64,000 nt of DNA. It comes from Alphaproteobacteria bacterium. Lineage in GTDB: Bacteria; Pseudomonadota; Alphaproteobacteria; UBA9219. Below, one piece after another: positions 1 to 9,898 of this stretch; the stretch's first letter is position 1; each line of letters begins with the position of its first letter. Made by a program: the position numbers and the translations under genes. The notes below the pieces were generated by a model, which did not search any database, was not told where the DNA came from, and was given only the letters and a program-made list of their open reading frames with translations. The stretch covers positions 31,541-95,540 of the forward strand of contig JAGWIK010000007.1 of the NCBI GenBank assembly GCA_028866275.1, read 5' to 3'.

Positions 1-1
1 G

Positions 2-562
2 CCCAAAACGGCGCCGGCTCCGGCGCCCATCCTGTCGCCCCGCCTGCAAAGATGCCTGCAACGCGCCGACGACCTGCCCGATATCGCCGCGGCGGAATCC
101 GAAGCCTGGATCAGAAGCGGCGGCGGCAACGACGCCCATTTGTGCCGCGCTTTCGCGCAATCGAACCGCGGCATGCACGAAGACGCCGCGCGCGAATTCT
201 GGTATCTGGCCGCGGCCTATAAAAAGAAAGACCCCGCCCGCGCGGTGCAGATGCACGACATGGCGGGGCGCGAATTCATGCGCGCGCAGGATTATAAAAA
301 CGCCGACCGCCAATATGCCCGGGCGATGGCGATCGATCCGCGCGACTCCGACGCGCTGATCGGACAGGCGGAAACGCGGATGCAATCCGAACATTACTGG
401 GACGCCATCAGCGATCTCAATCGCGTGCTGAAAACCGACCCCGACAATATCGAAGCCCTGCGCCAGCGCGGGCGCGCATGGGCGGAACTGGGCGACGACA
501 GGGACGCGCGCGAAGATTTAATGCGCGCGGCCAATCTGGAAGGCGGCGGCAAAACGCCATGA
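2..562 (+). CDS. TPR-repeat protein, 5' end cut off by window
   Basis: The frame is open from base 2, so the true start lies outside the window. The visible part is about 186 residues. It is alpha-helical and holds at least two recognisable tetratricopeptide repeats near the C-terminus, with the usual small/aromatic pattern (for example AYKKKDPARAVQMH, ADRQYARAMAIDPRDSDAL, AISDLNRVLKTDPDNIEAL). TPR proteins act as protein-protein scaffolds; no enzymatic motif is seen. The stop overlaps the gluQ start by ATGA, so the two are probably translationally coupled. The partner and cellular role cannot be told from the visible part. Confidence 0.8.
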   Translation, partial: PKTAPAPAPILSPRLQRCLQRADDLPDIAAAESEAWIRSGGGNDAHLCRAFAQSNRGMHEDAAREFWYLAAAYKKKDPARAVQMHDMAGREFMRAQDYKNADRQYARAMAIDPRDSDALIGQAETRMQSEHYWDAISDLNRVLKTDPDNIEALRQRGRAWAELGDDRDAREDLMRAANLEGGGKTP

Positions 563-1386
563 CCGTCACCCGCTTTGCGCCCAGCCCCACGGGGTATCTG
601 CATCTGGGGCATGCGTGGTCGGCCCTGTTCGCGCATCGCGCCGCGCAGGACGGCAATTTTTTGCTTCGCATCGAAGACATCGACCCCGTGCGGTGCAGAC
701 CGGCATTTACCGCCGCCATTTTCGACGATCTGCGCTGGCTCGGCCTGACATGGCCGGAACCGGTGCGGATCCAGTCGCAGCATATGGCCGATTATGCCGC
801 CGCGCTCGATGCGCTGCGCGGCATGGGGCTGCTTTATCCCTGTTTCTGCACGCGCCGCGAGATCGAAGTCGAGGCACGGCGGGCAGGGGCCGCGCCGCAC
901 GCCGAAGACGGCGGCTTTATCTATCCCGGCACATGCCGCGCTTTGCCGGCGGCGGAACGGGCGGCAAGGCTCGCCGAAAGCGCACAGGTCAACTGGCGGC
1001 TCGATATCGGGGCGGCGATGAAGCGCACAGGCGCGCTGTCCTGGCATGACCGCGCCAAAGGCCATATTGTCGCGCGGCCCGATTTGTTCGGCGATGTCGT
1101 GCTGGCGCGCAAGGACGTGCCCGCCAGTTACCATCTGTGCGTGACGGTCGACGATCATCTGCAGGGTGTCACGCTGGTGACGCGCGGCGAGGATCTCTTC
1201 GCATCGACCGATATTCACCGGCTGCTGCAGGCTTTGCTTGGGTGCGGCACGCCCGACTATCACCATCACCCGCTGCGCACGGATGCGGCGGGGCGGCGTT
1301 ACGCCAAACGCGATCAATCGGTCACGCTGCGCGCATTGCGCGACGCGGGCAAAACGCCGGAAGATATCGAAGCAATGATTACCTGA
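559..1386 (+). CDS. gluQ: Glutamyl-Q tRNA(Asp) synthetase
   Basis: 275 aa. It is a GluRS-like class I synthetase that lacks the anticodon-binding half; it activates glutamate and attaches it to queuosine in the anticodon of tRNA(Asp). The HIGH-type motif is HLGH, right after FAPSPTGYL, and the KMSKS-type loop reads YAKRDQS near residue 255. CFC followed by a YPGTCR segment matches the zinc-binding region of GluQ proteins. The length is typical of GluQ (about 290 aa) and much shorter than GluRS. The ATG at 559 overlaps the stop of the upstream TPR gene. Its 3' end overlaps the convergent barrel gene by 8 bp. Confidence 0.93.
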   Translation: MTVTRFAPSPTGYLHLGHAWSALFAHRAAQDGNFLLRIEDIDPVRCRPAFTAAIFDDLRWLGLTWPEPVRIQSQHMADYAAALDALRGMGLLYPCFCTRREIEVEARRAGAAPHAEDGGFIYPGTCRALPAAERAARLAESAQVNWRLDIGAAMKRTGALSWHDRAKGHIVARPDLFGDVVLARKDVPASYHLCVTVDDHLQGVTLVTRGEDLFASTDIHRLLQALLGCGTPDYHHHPLRTDAAGRRYAKRDQSVTLRALRDAGKTPEDIEAMIT

Positions 1387-2350
1387 AATGATAGCCGATG
1401 CCGACGCGCGTGGTGGCGTCGCTGGTCATGCTGCCGGGGGCGGACGTTGTCGTGCCGGTGGCGGCATCGTAATTCAGCGGGCTTGCGCCGGAATGGAAGT
1501 GGTCATAGTCGAACGTGGTGAACAGTTCCACGTCGCGCGTCAGGTCATAGCCCAGCTTGGCTCCGGCCTTTTCCATGCCGGTGGCGCCCAGATCATAGGT
1601 TTCGTTGTTTGTCGCCGTCATTCTGCCGCCGACAGTCGTGCCGCCAGACCCATAAACCGACAGCATCAAACGGTCGGTCGGGGCATATTGCATCATAACC
1701 CCGCCCAGCACGTCGAAATTGTGATAATCTTCCGATTGGCCCTGACCCAGATCGCGTGTCCAGTAACGGAAACCGCCGTCGATATAGGGGATAAACATGA
1801 CGCTTTGGCTGACCTGCAAGCCTTGGCCGATTTTGGCGTCGATGGTCGAAATGGTCTGATGCGCCGACGACCCCGTCAGCGCGTTAAACTTGCCTGTGGC
1901 GGCGTCGTAAGATGCGCTGTCATGCGCGTTGCCAAGCGAGATCGACCCGTCGAAGGACAGATACAGGTTGCCGTGCGTCATATAGCTGCCGCCACCGGCC
2001 AGCGACGGCAACCAGCCATGTTCGCTGTTGCCGACAGGGCTCGAGTTTTCCTTGTAATTGAAAAAACTGGTTCCGGCCGCAGCCCACAATTCGTTGTCAA
2101 AGTGATAGAAGCGCGTCGCGGGCAGTTCTTCTTCCGTCGGCTGCGCCATCGTTTCGGGCGAGATGGTGGCGTTCTGCACGTCGGGCGTAATGTTGCTGTA
2201 TTGAATCGCGTCGCGGTTAACGGCGTAATAGGGTTGATAGCCCTCATCGGCCCGCGCCGCGCTTGCGCCAAAACCGGCAAAAACCGCCAGCGCCAAGGCT
2301 GCCAGCGACGATGTTTTGGTCAAAATCTGCTTTGTCGTCGAGCGAGTCAT
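1379..2350 (-). CDS. Exported outer-membrane beta-barrel protein
   Basis: 323 aa. The N-terminus has a basic start, a hydrophobic stretch (SLAALALAVFAGFGASAA) and an ARA-D cleavage site, so it is exported by Sec. The rest alternates polar and hydrophobic residues rich in Gly, Tyr, Ser and Asp, and the chain ends in GIGYHFR, an aromatic-terminated strand typical of outer-membrane barrels. It resembles the autotransporter-type barrel domain without a passenger, or an Omp25-like porin; the substrate is unknown. It lies downstream of a small conserved gene on the same strand. Its 3' end overlaps gluQ by 8 bp, tail to tail. Confidence 0.8.
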   Translation of the reverse strand: MTRSTTKQILTKTSSLAALALAVFAGFGASAARADEGYQPYYAVNRDAIQYSNITPDVQNATISPETMAQPTEEELPATRFYHFDNELWAAAGTSFFNYKENSSPVGNSEHGWLPSLAGGGSYMTHGNLYLSFDGSISLGNAHDSASYDAATGKFNALTGSSAHQTISTIDAKIGQGLQVSQSVMFIPYIDGGFRYWTRDLGQGQSEDYHNFDVLGGVMMQYAPTDRLMLSVYGSGGTTVGGRMTATNNETYDLGATGMEKAGAKLGYDLTRDVELFTTFDYDHFHSGASPLNYDAATGTTTSAPGSMTSDATTRVGIGYHFR

Positions 2351-2422
2351 GTAAGTCTCCGGCGCAAATGGATAATTCGATGATGCCCTTATGCCACGGC
2401 AAAAGATAAGAAAATATTAAGG

Positions 2423-2608
2423 TTAAGGGGGCTGTTTCCGCGCCATGACATAGCGCATTTTATCGACGGCCAGCCGCTTGATTTGTATCGGGTTGGCCGA
2501 TAACGGGGCCTGAAAGACAACCTCCGTGCCGGTTGCGGCATCGACGGCGGTTACGCGCAGGCTGTGGCCGAATTGACGCGTTTCAATAAGAATTTCGTGT
2601 TTGGACAT
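2423..2608 (-). CDS. Small conserved protein, DUF6898-like
   Basis: 61 aa, soluble, no signal or membrane segment. The core 'FGHSLRVTAVDAATGTEVVF' followed by a short basic tail looks like the small alphaproteobacterial family DUF6898, which has no known function; I assign this from memory of the pattern only. The start at 2608 is ATG. It is transcribed away from the ferredoxin reductase gene and in the same direction as the barrel gene 72 bp downstream. That gap contains an AT-rich stretch that could hold a separate promoter for the barrel. Confidence 0.6.
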   Translation of the reverse strand: MSKHEILIETRQFGHSLRVTAVDAATGTEVVFQAPLSANPIQIKRLAVDKMRYVMARKQPP

Positions 2609-2754
2609 GTTCCGACTTTATGCGGGACGGGGAAACGCGGCAAGATGCTACCCGCACGGGGACGACAAAGCACGAATATATTCCGACGCTAAAGCCCCCT
2701 TGCTGTAGCGCGTCGCTTCGGCTAAACACCCAAGCTTCATCTTTGCAAAATTGA

Positions 2755-3831
<1,077 letters not shown>

Positions 3832-3863
3832 AATACCGAAACTCCAAAGCAGAAAGACCGACA

Positions 3864-4178
3864 ATGAAAATCTATTTGACCGATATGGAAGGCAAGGAAC
3901 ACGAATTGATGGCGACCGAAGAATGGACGGTCATGGAAATCATCCGCGAAGGCGGCATTCCCATTCTGGCGCAATGCGGCGGATCGTGCGCCTGCGCTAC
4001 CTGCCATGTTTATGTCGACCCGTCATGGCAGGGCAAACTGCCCGAACCGAACGAGGAAGAAGTCGGCATGCTCGACGGCGCCTTCGACGTCACCCACGAC
4101 TCGCGCCTCGCCTGCCAACTTATCTTCACCAAGGATCTGGACGGCTTGAAGGTCAAGCTGGCCGCCGGTTCCGTTTAA
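3864..4178 (+). CDS. 2Fe-2S ferredoxin, adrenodoxin type
   Basis: 104 aa. Cluster ligands are visible as CGGSCACATC (C-x5-C-x2-C) near residues 37-46 and a fourth cysteine in RLACQL near residue 84. This spacing is that of adrenodoxin/putidaredoxin-type ferredoxins such as FdxB or ferredoxin VI, used in monooxygenase and Fe-S assembly electron transfer. It follows the ferredoxin reductase gene by 32 bp, so the two probably form one electron-transfer unit. A strong intrinsic terminator follows at 4196. Which end acceptor it feeds is not shown here. Confidence 0.92.
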   Translation: MKIYLTDMEGKEHELMATEEWTVMEIIREGGIPILAQCGGSCACATCHVYVDPSWQGKLPEPNEEEVGMLDGAFDVTHDSRLACQLIFTKDLDGLKVKLAAGSV

Positions 4179-4195
4179 AAACCCGCTGTTATGTG

Positions 4196-4227
4196 AAGAG
4201 GAGGCGGTCGTAACCGCCTTCTTTTTT
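4196..4227 (+). terminator. Intrinsic terminator after ferredoxin
   Basis: A 13-bp stem (4196-4208 with 4213-4225, GC core AGGCGGT/ACCGCCT) has a CGTA loop and runs into CTTTTTT. It ends the reductase-ferredoxin transcript. Confidence 0.85.
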
Positions 4228-4302
4228 GCCCTTTACAACTAAAAATAGGCAGTTTAATGTCTAAAAATGGTATTCAGGGCGGTGTGTCATAAGGAGAAAG
4301 CA

Positions 4303-4527
4303 TTGAAAGTTTCCAACACAGAAAATGATACGGCTTTATTCGAAGGCATTGATTTCGCCGAATTGGAAGACCGGTTCGGCCAGGACAGCGCGCGCGCCAT
4401 TTTGCGCACGCTGGAACAATTCGAAGGCATCCCCGAATTTCGCGTCGCGACTTTGTCGTGCGAAGACAGAATGCGCAACGTGATGCAGGCGATGAAAGAC
4501 AACATCCGGTTTCAAACCAGACATTAA
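4303..4527 (+). CDS. Small protein of unknown function
   Basis: 74 aa if started at the TTG at 4303, which has a good ribosome site AAGGAG at 4291-4296. An ATG in the same frame at 4267 has no such site. The protein is acidic and helical, with an 'FAELEDRFGQDSARAILRTLEQF' type helix and no signal peptide or membrane segment. I do not recognise the family. It sits between the ferredoxin terminator and another small orphan 14 bp downstream, so the two may be co-transcribed. Confidence 0.55.
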   Translation: MKVSNTENDTALFEGIDFAELEDRFGQDSARAILRTLEQFEGIPEFRVATLSCEDRMRNVMQAMKDNIRFQTRH

Positions 4528-4541
4528 ACCGCGGGCCCATC

Positions 4542-4838
4542 GTGTTATATGAAGAACTTCATCGCCGTTACGGAACCCATGTGTCGCAACGCGTGAAACG
4601 CGAATTGACGGCAAGCGATTTCGACGCCGTCGCTATCGACGATCTGCCCGAATGGCTGGAGGCGCGCGCCGAAGCCGCGCATGACGAATACCGCCAATTG
4701 CTCAACAACCCGATCTCGATGGCCAGCGGCGACCAAAGCGCGGCGGGCGCCGCCTGCCGCCGCTGGCGCGAAGCCGAAGATCTGGCCTATTTGATCGCCG
4801 TGGCCGAGGATGTCGGCGCGGCGGTTCGCATATCGTAA
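4542..4838 (+). CDS. Small protein of unknown function
   Basis: About 98 aa from a GTG at 4542; no clear ribosome site is seen, so the start is uncertain and the frame is open back to 4458. The sequence is helical and acidic (LPEWLEARAEAAHDEYRQLL, then a CRRWREAEDLAYLIAVAED helix), without membrane segments. It follows the 74-aa gene by 14 bp. I do not recognise the family and assign no function. The codon pattern is like that of the neighbouring coding genes, which supports it being real. Confidence 0.5.
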   Translation: MLYEELHRRYGTHVSQRVKRELTASDFDAVAIDDLPEWLEARAEAAHDEYRQLLNNPISMASGDQSAAGAACRRWREAEDLAYLIAVAEDVGAAVRIS

Positions 4839-4963
4839 CGGCCGCAACTAATTATTATCTTGTATTACGGATGGGTGCGGCCTACATTGCGCCGCAATAT
4901 GGCGGGTATCTTCTTCGGAACAGTCTTCCTGAAATCGTAACGCGCCAAAGGGGCAGGCCTATC

Positions 4964-5062
4964 ATGTCGATAAAGGCCGCTAACGGAAACGACCGCCGCC
5001 CCTTGCGTGAATGTACGTGTTACAGCGCGTGTTACAGTGCGTGTCGAACAAGGACAATATGA
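4964..5062 (+). CDS. Possible 32-aa leader peptide before the helicase
   Basis: A short frame starts at ATG 4964 and ends in TGA that overlaps the helicase ATG (5059) in an ATGA junction. The C-terminal part is Cys-rich and repetitive (CTCYSACYSACR), encoded by a near-perfect 12-bp tandem repeat (TGTTACAGCGCG, TGTTACAGTGCG). The frame is also open back to 4871. No strong ribosome site is seen. This may be a translationally coupled leader for the helicase, or chance within its 5' leader. The rest of the 4839-5058 gap shows nothing recognisable. Confidence 0.3.
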   Translation: MSIKAANGNDRRPLRECTCYSACYSACRTRTI

Positions 5063-6651
5063 CGATCGATTTCAACGGCCTTGGCTTGCCGCCAAAGCTT
5101 CTTCACGCCTTGGCGCGCATGAATTTCACCGCGCCGACCCCCATTCAGGCGCAAGCCATCCCCGCGGCCTTGCAGGGCCGTGACATTCTGGGCTCCGCCG
5201 CGACGGGCACGGGTAAAACCGGCGCGTTCGGCATTCCGCTGATCGCGCATCTGATGGAACATACAGATCATGCCGCGCTGGTGATGACGCCGACCCGCGA
5301 ACTGGCGGCGCAGGTCGTCGCCTCGCTGCAACAAATGATCCCCGTGGCCGGCATCAACACCGCGCTCCTGATCGGCGGCGAAGCGATGCCGCGCCAGTTG
5401 CGGCAATTGCAAAAACATCCGCGCCTGATCGTGGGCACGCCGGGCCGCATCAACGACCATCTGCTGCGCCGCAGCCTGTCTTTGGCCAATGTGCGCTTTC
5501 TGGTGCTGGACGAAACCGACCGCATGCTCGATATGGGCTTCGGCGTGCAGATCGACAAGATCGTCGCGCATCTGCCCGGCGAACGCCAGACGCTGCTGTT
5601 TTCCGCGACCCTGCCGGCGGGCATCGTCAAGCTGTCGTCGAAATACATGAAAAACCCCGAACGCATCAGCGCAGGGTCGACCGTCGCCGCCGCGCCGAAC
5701 ATCAAGCAGGAATTGATACAGGTCGGCGATCACGAAAAATACCCGACGCTTCTGGAACAGCTGCGCGCGCACGAAGGCTCGGCGATTATTTTCGTCAAAA
5801 CCAAATGGGGCGCCGACAAACTTGCCGAAAAACTGTCGCGCGAGAAATTACAGGCCGACGCCATTCACGGCGATTTGCGCCAGTCGCGCCGCGACCGCGT
5901 CATCCAGTCTTTCCGCGACAGGAAATTCCGTTTTCTGGTGGCGACCGATCTGGCGGCGCGCGGCCTCGATGTGCCGCATATCGGCCTTGTCATCAATTAC
6001 GACCTGCCGCAACAACCGGAAGATTACATCCACCGCATCGGCCGCACCGCGCGCGCGGGCGCGTCGGGCAAGGCGATCAACTTCCTGACCTCGGCCGACC
6101 GTCCGAAATGGAACGCTATTCATCGCATGATGAATCCGGGCGCCGCGCCCGAACGCGCGCCGCGTCAGGAACGCAGCTATAAACCGGCGGAAAAAAGCAG
6201 AGAAAAACGCAGATACGATCACAAATCCCGTGACGGCGACGCGCGCGACCATAAATCGCGTGAGCACGGGCCGCGCGATCATGGGCCACGTGAGCACGGG
6301 CCGCGCGACCACACGCCACGCGACGATAAAGCTTATGGTCACAAACCGCGCGATCATAAACCCCGCGACCATAAACCGCGCGATGGCGAAACGCGCGACC
6401 CTCACAGCCGCGACCGGCGCGCGCCCGCGGCGCACGGCCATGAACCGCGCAGCCATGAATCCCGCGGCCACGAACCGCGTGCGCATGAATCGCGCGGGCA
6501 TCATCCGCGCGGCGCGGAAATGCGGGGGCAGGACGGCCCGGCCAAGCGCGCCGACGGCACCCATTTCTCGCGCGACAAAAAACCGCATGGCAAAGGCTGG
6601 GGCGCGCGCAAACCCATGAACAAACAGGGCGGCGGCCACGGCAAGGCGTAA
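5059..6651 (+). CDS. DEAD-box ATP-dependent RNA helicase, RhlE-like, with repetitive tail
   Basis: 530 aa from ATG 5059, preceded by AAGGA. RecA-like domain 1 carries the Q motif (FTAPTPIQ), Walker A AATGTGKT, PTRELA, TPGR, motif II DETD and SAT. Domain 2 carries HGDLRQSRRD, ATDLAARGLD and HRIGRTARAG. These unwind short RNA duplexes in ribosome assembly, RNA decay or cold adaptation. Motif II reads D-E-T-D rather than DEAD. After residue 370 a roughly 100-residue low-complexity tail repeats RDHKPRD/REHGPRD-type units rich in His, Arg and Asp, followed by a basic end (KKPHGKGWGARK). The tail is probably disordered and RNA-binding. The paralogue type (RhlE against CsdA/DeaD) rests on domain length and is moderately sure. 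Confidence 0.92.
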   Translation: MTIDFNGLGLPPKLLHALARMNFTAPTPIQAQAIPAALQGRDILGSAATGTGKTGAFGIPLIAHLMEHTDHAALVMTPTRELAAQVVASLQQMIPVAGINTALLIGGEAMPRQLRQLQKHPRLIVGTPGRINDHLLRRSLSLANVRFLVLDETDRMLDMGFGVQIDKIVAHLPGERQTLLFSATLPAGIVKLSSKYMKNPERISAGSTVAAAPNIKQELIQVGDHEKYPTLLEQLRAHEGSAIIFVKTKWGADKLAEKLSREKLQADAIHGDLRQSRRDRVIQSFRDRKFRFLVATDLAARGLDVPHIGLVINYDLPQQPEDYIHRIGRTARAGASGKAINFLTSADRPKWNAIHRMMNPGAAPERAPRQERSYKPAEKSREKRRYDHKSRDGDARDHKSREHGPRDHGPREHGPRDHTPRDDKAYGHKPRDHKPRDHKPRDGETRDPHSRDRRAPAAHGHEPRSHESRGHEPRAHESRGHHPRGAEMRGQDGPAKRADGTHFSRDKKPHGKGWGARKPMNKQGGGHGKA

Positions 6652-6666
6652 AGGTTACGGGTTATG

Positions 6667-7730
<1,064 letters not shown>

Positions 7731-8770
7731 AAAACATTGTCTTCGCCCGCGCACTCAACCGGCGTCACGAACCCGTCTTCGTGATGATGGTCGATGACGG
7801 TAACGCCCTTGGCCTTTTTCAACGCCGCGCGCGCTTCGCCCGCGCTGATGGGGTTTTCGAATTCGACATTGACCGCTTCGGCATGGCCGATGAAAACAGG
7901 CACGCGCACGCAGGTCGCCGACAGTTTGATCTTGGGGTCGAGGATCTTCTTGGTCTCGGCCATCATCTTCCATTCTTCCTTCGTCATGCCGTCATCCATA
8001 AAAACATCGATCTGCGGAATGACGTTGAAGGCGATCTGCTTGCGGAATTGTTCCTTTTTCAACTCGTCGTTGACGAACACCGCGCGCGTTTGCGTGAACA
8101 ACTCGTCCATCGCCTCCTTGCCCGCGCCCGACACCGATTGATAGGTGGCCACAACGATGCGCGTGATTTTGGCAAGGTCATGCAAAGGCTTTAACGCCAC
8201 CAGCATCTGAATGGTCGAACAATTGGGGTTGGCGATGATATTGCGTTTTTTGTATCCGGCAATGGCTTCGGGGTTGACTTCGGGCACCACCAGCGGCACA
8301 TCCGGATCCATGCGAAATTGTGACGTGTTGTCGATGACGACGCATCCGGCCTTGCCCGCGCGCGGCGCGAATTCCGCCGAAACTTTCGCCCCGGCCGAAG
8401 ACAGGCATATGTCCGTGCCTTTGAAATCATAGGTCGCAAGATCTTGCACCGTCAGCACATCGTCTTCGCCGAAACTGACCTCGCCGCCCGCCGAACGTCC
8501 GGATGCCAACGCGATAACGTCCGCCACCGGAAAGCCGCGTTCGGCCACGGTTTTCAACATTTCGCGGCCCACGGCCCCGGTCGCGCCGACAACGGCTATT
8601 TTGTATTTTTTCATGATGTTAAACCTGTGCTTTGATGTGCCTTGCGAACCCAGACTACATAATATCTTTCGCAATTGCAGCAACGGAAAAGGCAGGGGAA
8701 AAACACGCGTTTTAACTCTTTGTTCACGGCCGTTAACGCAAGATAGGGTGAAACTTTTCGGAGTCCTTCC

Positions 8771-9895
8771 ATGAAATCCGTCGTGATAGCCGGTTACGTC
8801 CGGTCGCCCTTCTGCCTCGCCAACAAAGGCGAACTGGCCAAAACGCGCCCCGATGACATGGCCGCGACCGTCATTCGCGCGTTGGTTGAACGCAGCAAGG
8901 TAAACCCCGCCGATATCGAAGATTTAATTCTGGGCTGCGCCTTTCCCGAAGGCGAACAGGGGCTCAACGTCGCGCGGCTGATCGGATTTCTGGCGCAACT
9001 GCCGCCGACCGTCGCGGGCACGACGGTCAACCGTTTTTGCGGCTCGTCGATGCAAAGCATCCATATGGCGGCGGGCGCCATACAAATGGGCGCGGGCGAC
9101 GCCTTCATCTGCGCCGGCGTCGAAAGCATGACGCGCGTGCCGATGTCGGGGTTCAACCCGATGCCGAACCCCGCGCTGGCCGAAAAATACCCGGCGGCCT
9201 ATATGAGCATGGGGGCGACCGCCGAAAACGTCGCCAGAAAATACGGCATTTCCCGCAAGGATCAGGAAGCCTTCGCCGTGCTGTCGCAGGCCAAAGCCGC
9301 CGCCGCGCAGAATGCCGGAAAATTCGCCGATGAAATCATCGCGGTTGCGGGCGTGGACAAAGACGGCTGCCCGCGCCCCGGCACCACGGCGGAAAAACTC
9401 GCCGAACTGAAACCGGCTTTCGACGAAAAGGGCAGCGTGACGGCGGGCACATCCTCGCCGCTGACCGACGGCGCGGCGGCCACGCTGGTGACGTCCGAAG
9501 ATTACGCGCGCGCCAACGGGCTGACGATATTGGCGCGGGTCAAATCCATCGCCGTGGCGGGATGCCTGCCGGAAATCATGGGCATCGGCCCCGTGGCGGC
9601 GACGCAAAAAGCGTTGAAACGCGCCGGATTGACAATCGCCGACATCGACATCATCGAACTCAACGAAGCTTTTTCCAGCCAGTCGCTGGCCTGCATCCAC
9701 GATCTGGGCATCGACATTTCGCGCGTCAATCTCGACGGCGGCGCCATCGCGCTGGGCCATCCGCTGGGCGCGACCGGCGCGCGCATCACCGGCAAGGCCG
9801 CGTCGCTTCTGAAACGTGAAGGCAAAAAATTCGCGCTGGCCACGCAATGTATCGGCGGCGGGCAGGGCATCGCGACCATTCTGGAGGCAGTGTAA
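8771..9895 (+). CDS. fadA: Acetyl-CoA C-acyltransferase (thiolase)
   Basis: 374 aa. It is a degradative thiolase: it cleaves 3-ketoacyl-CoA with CoA to release acetyl-CoA. The nucleophile is the Cys in NRFCGSSMQ near residue 88. The conserved NEAF (around residue 298), GHPLGATGAR (around residue 330) and CIGGGQG with the second catalytic Cys near residue 360 are all present. It starts 156 bp from the divergent asd gene and is followed after 3 bp by the FadN-type fusion protein, so the two form one operon and probably one beta-oxidation complex. The length is slightly shorter than the usual 390 aa. Confidence 0.93.
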   Translation: MKSVVIAGYVRSPFCLANKGELAKTRPDDMAATVIRALVERSKVNPADIEDLILGCAFPEGEQGLNVARLIGFLAQLPPTVAGTTVNRFCGSSMQSIHMAAGAIQMGAGDAFICAGVESMTRVPMSGFNPMPNPALAEKYPAAYMSMGATAENVARKYGISRKDQEAFAVLSQAKAAAAQNAGKFADEIIAVAGVDKDGCPRPGTTAEKLAELKPAFDEKGSVTAGTSSPLTDGAAATLVTSEDYARANGLTILARVKSIAVAGCLPEIMGIGPVAATQKALKRAGLTIADIDIIELNEAFSSQSLACIHDLGIDISRVNLDGGAIALGHPLGATGARITGKAASLLKREGKKFALATQCIGGGQGIATILEAV

Positions 9896-9898
9896 GTC

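Noticed and set aside
6215-6510. Repeats that might suggest a CRISPR-like array
   Set aside because: They are degenerate codon repeats inside an open helicase frame, with no regular spacers.
8615-8770. Possible promoter boxes in the asd/thiolase divergent gap
   Set aside because: Only AT-rich half-motifs are visible; no pair of boxes is clear enough to report.
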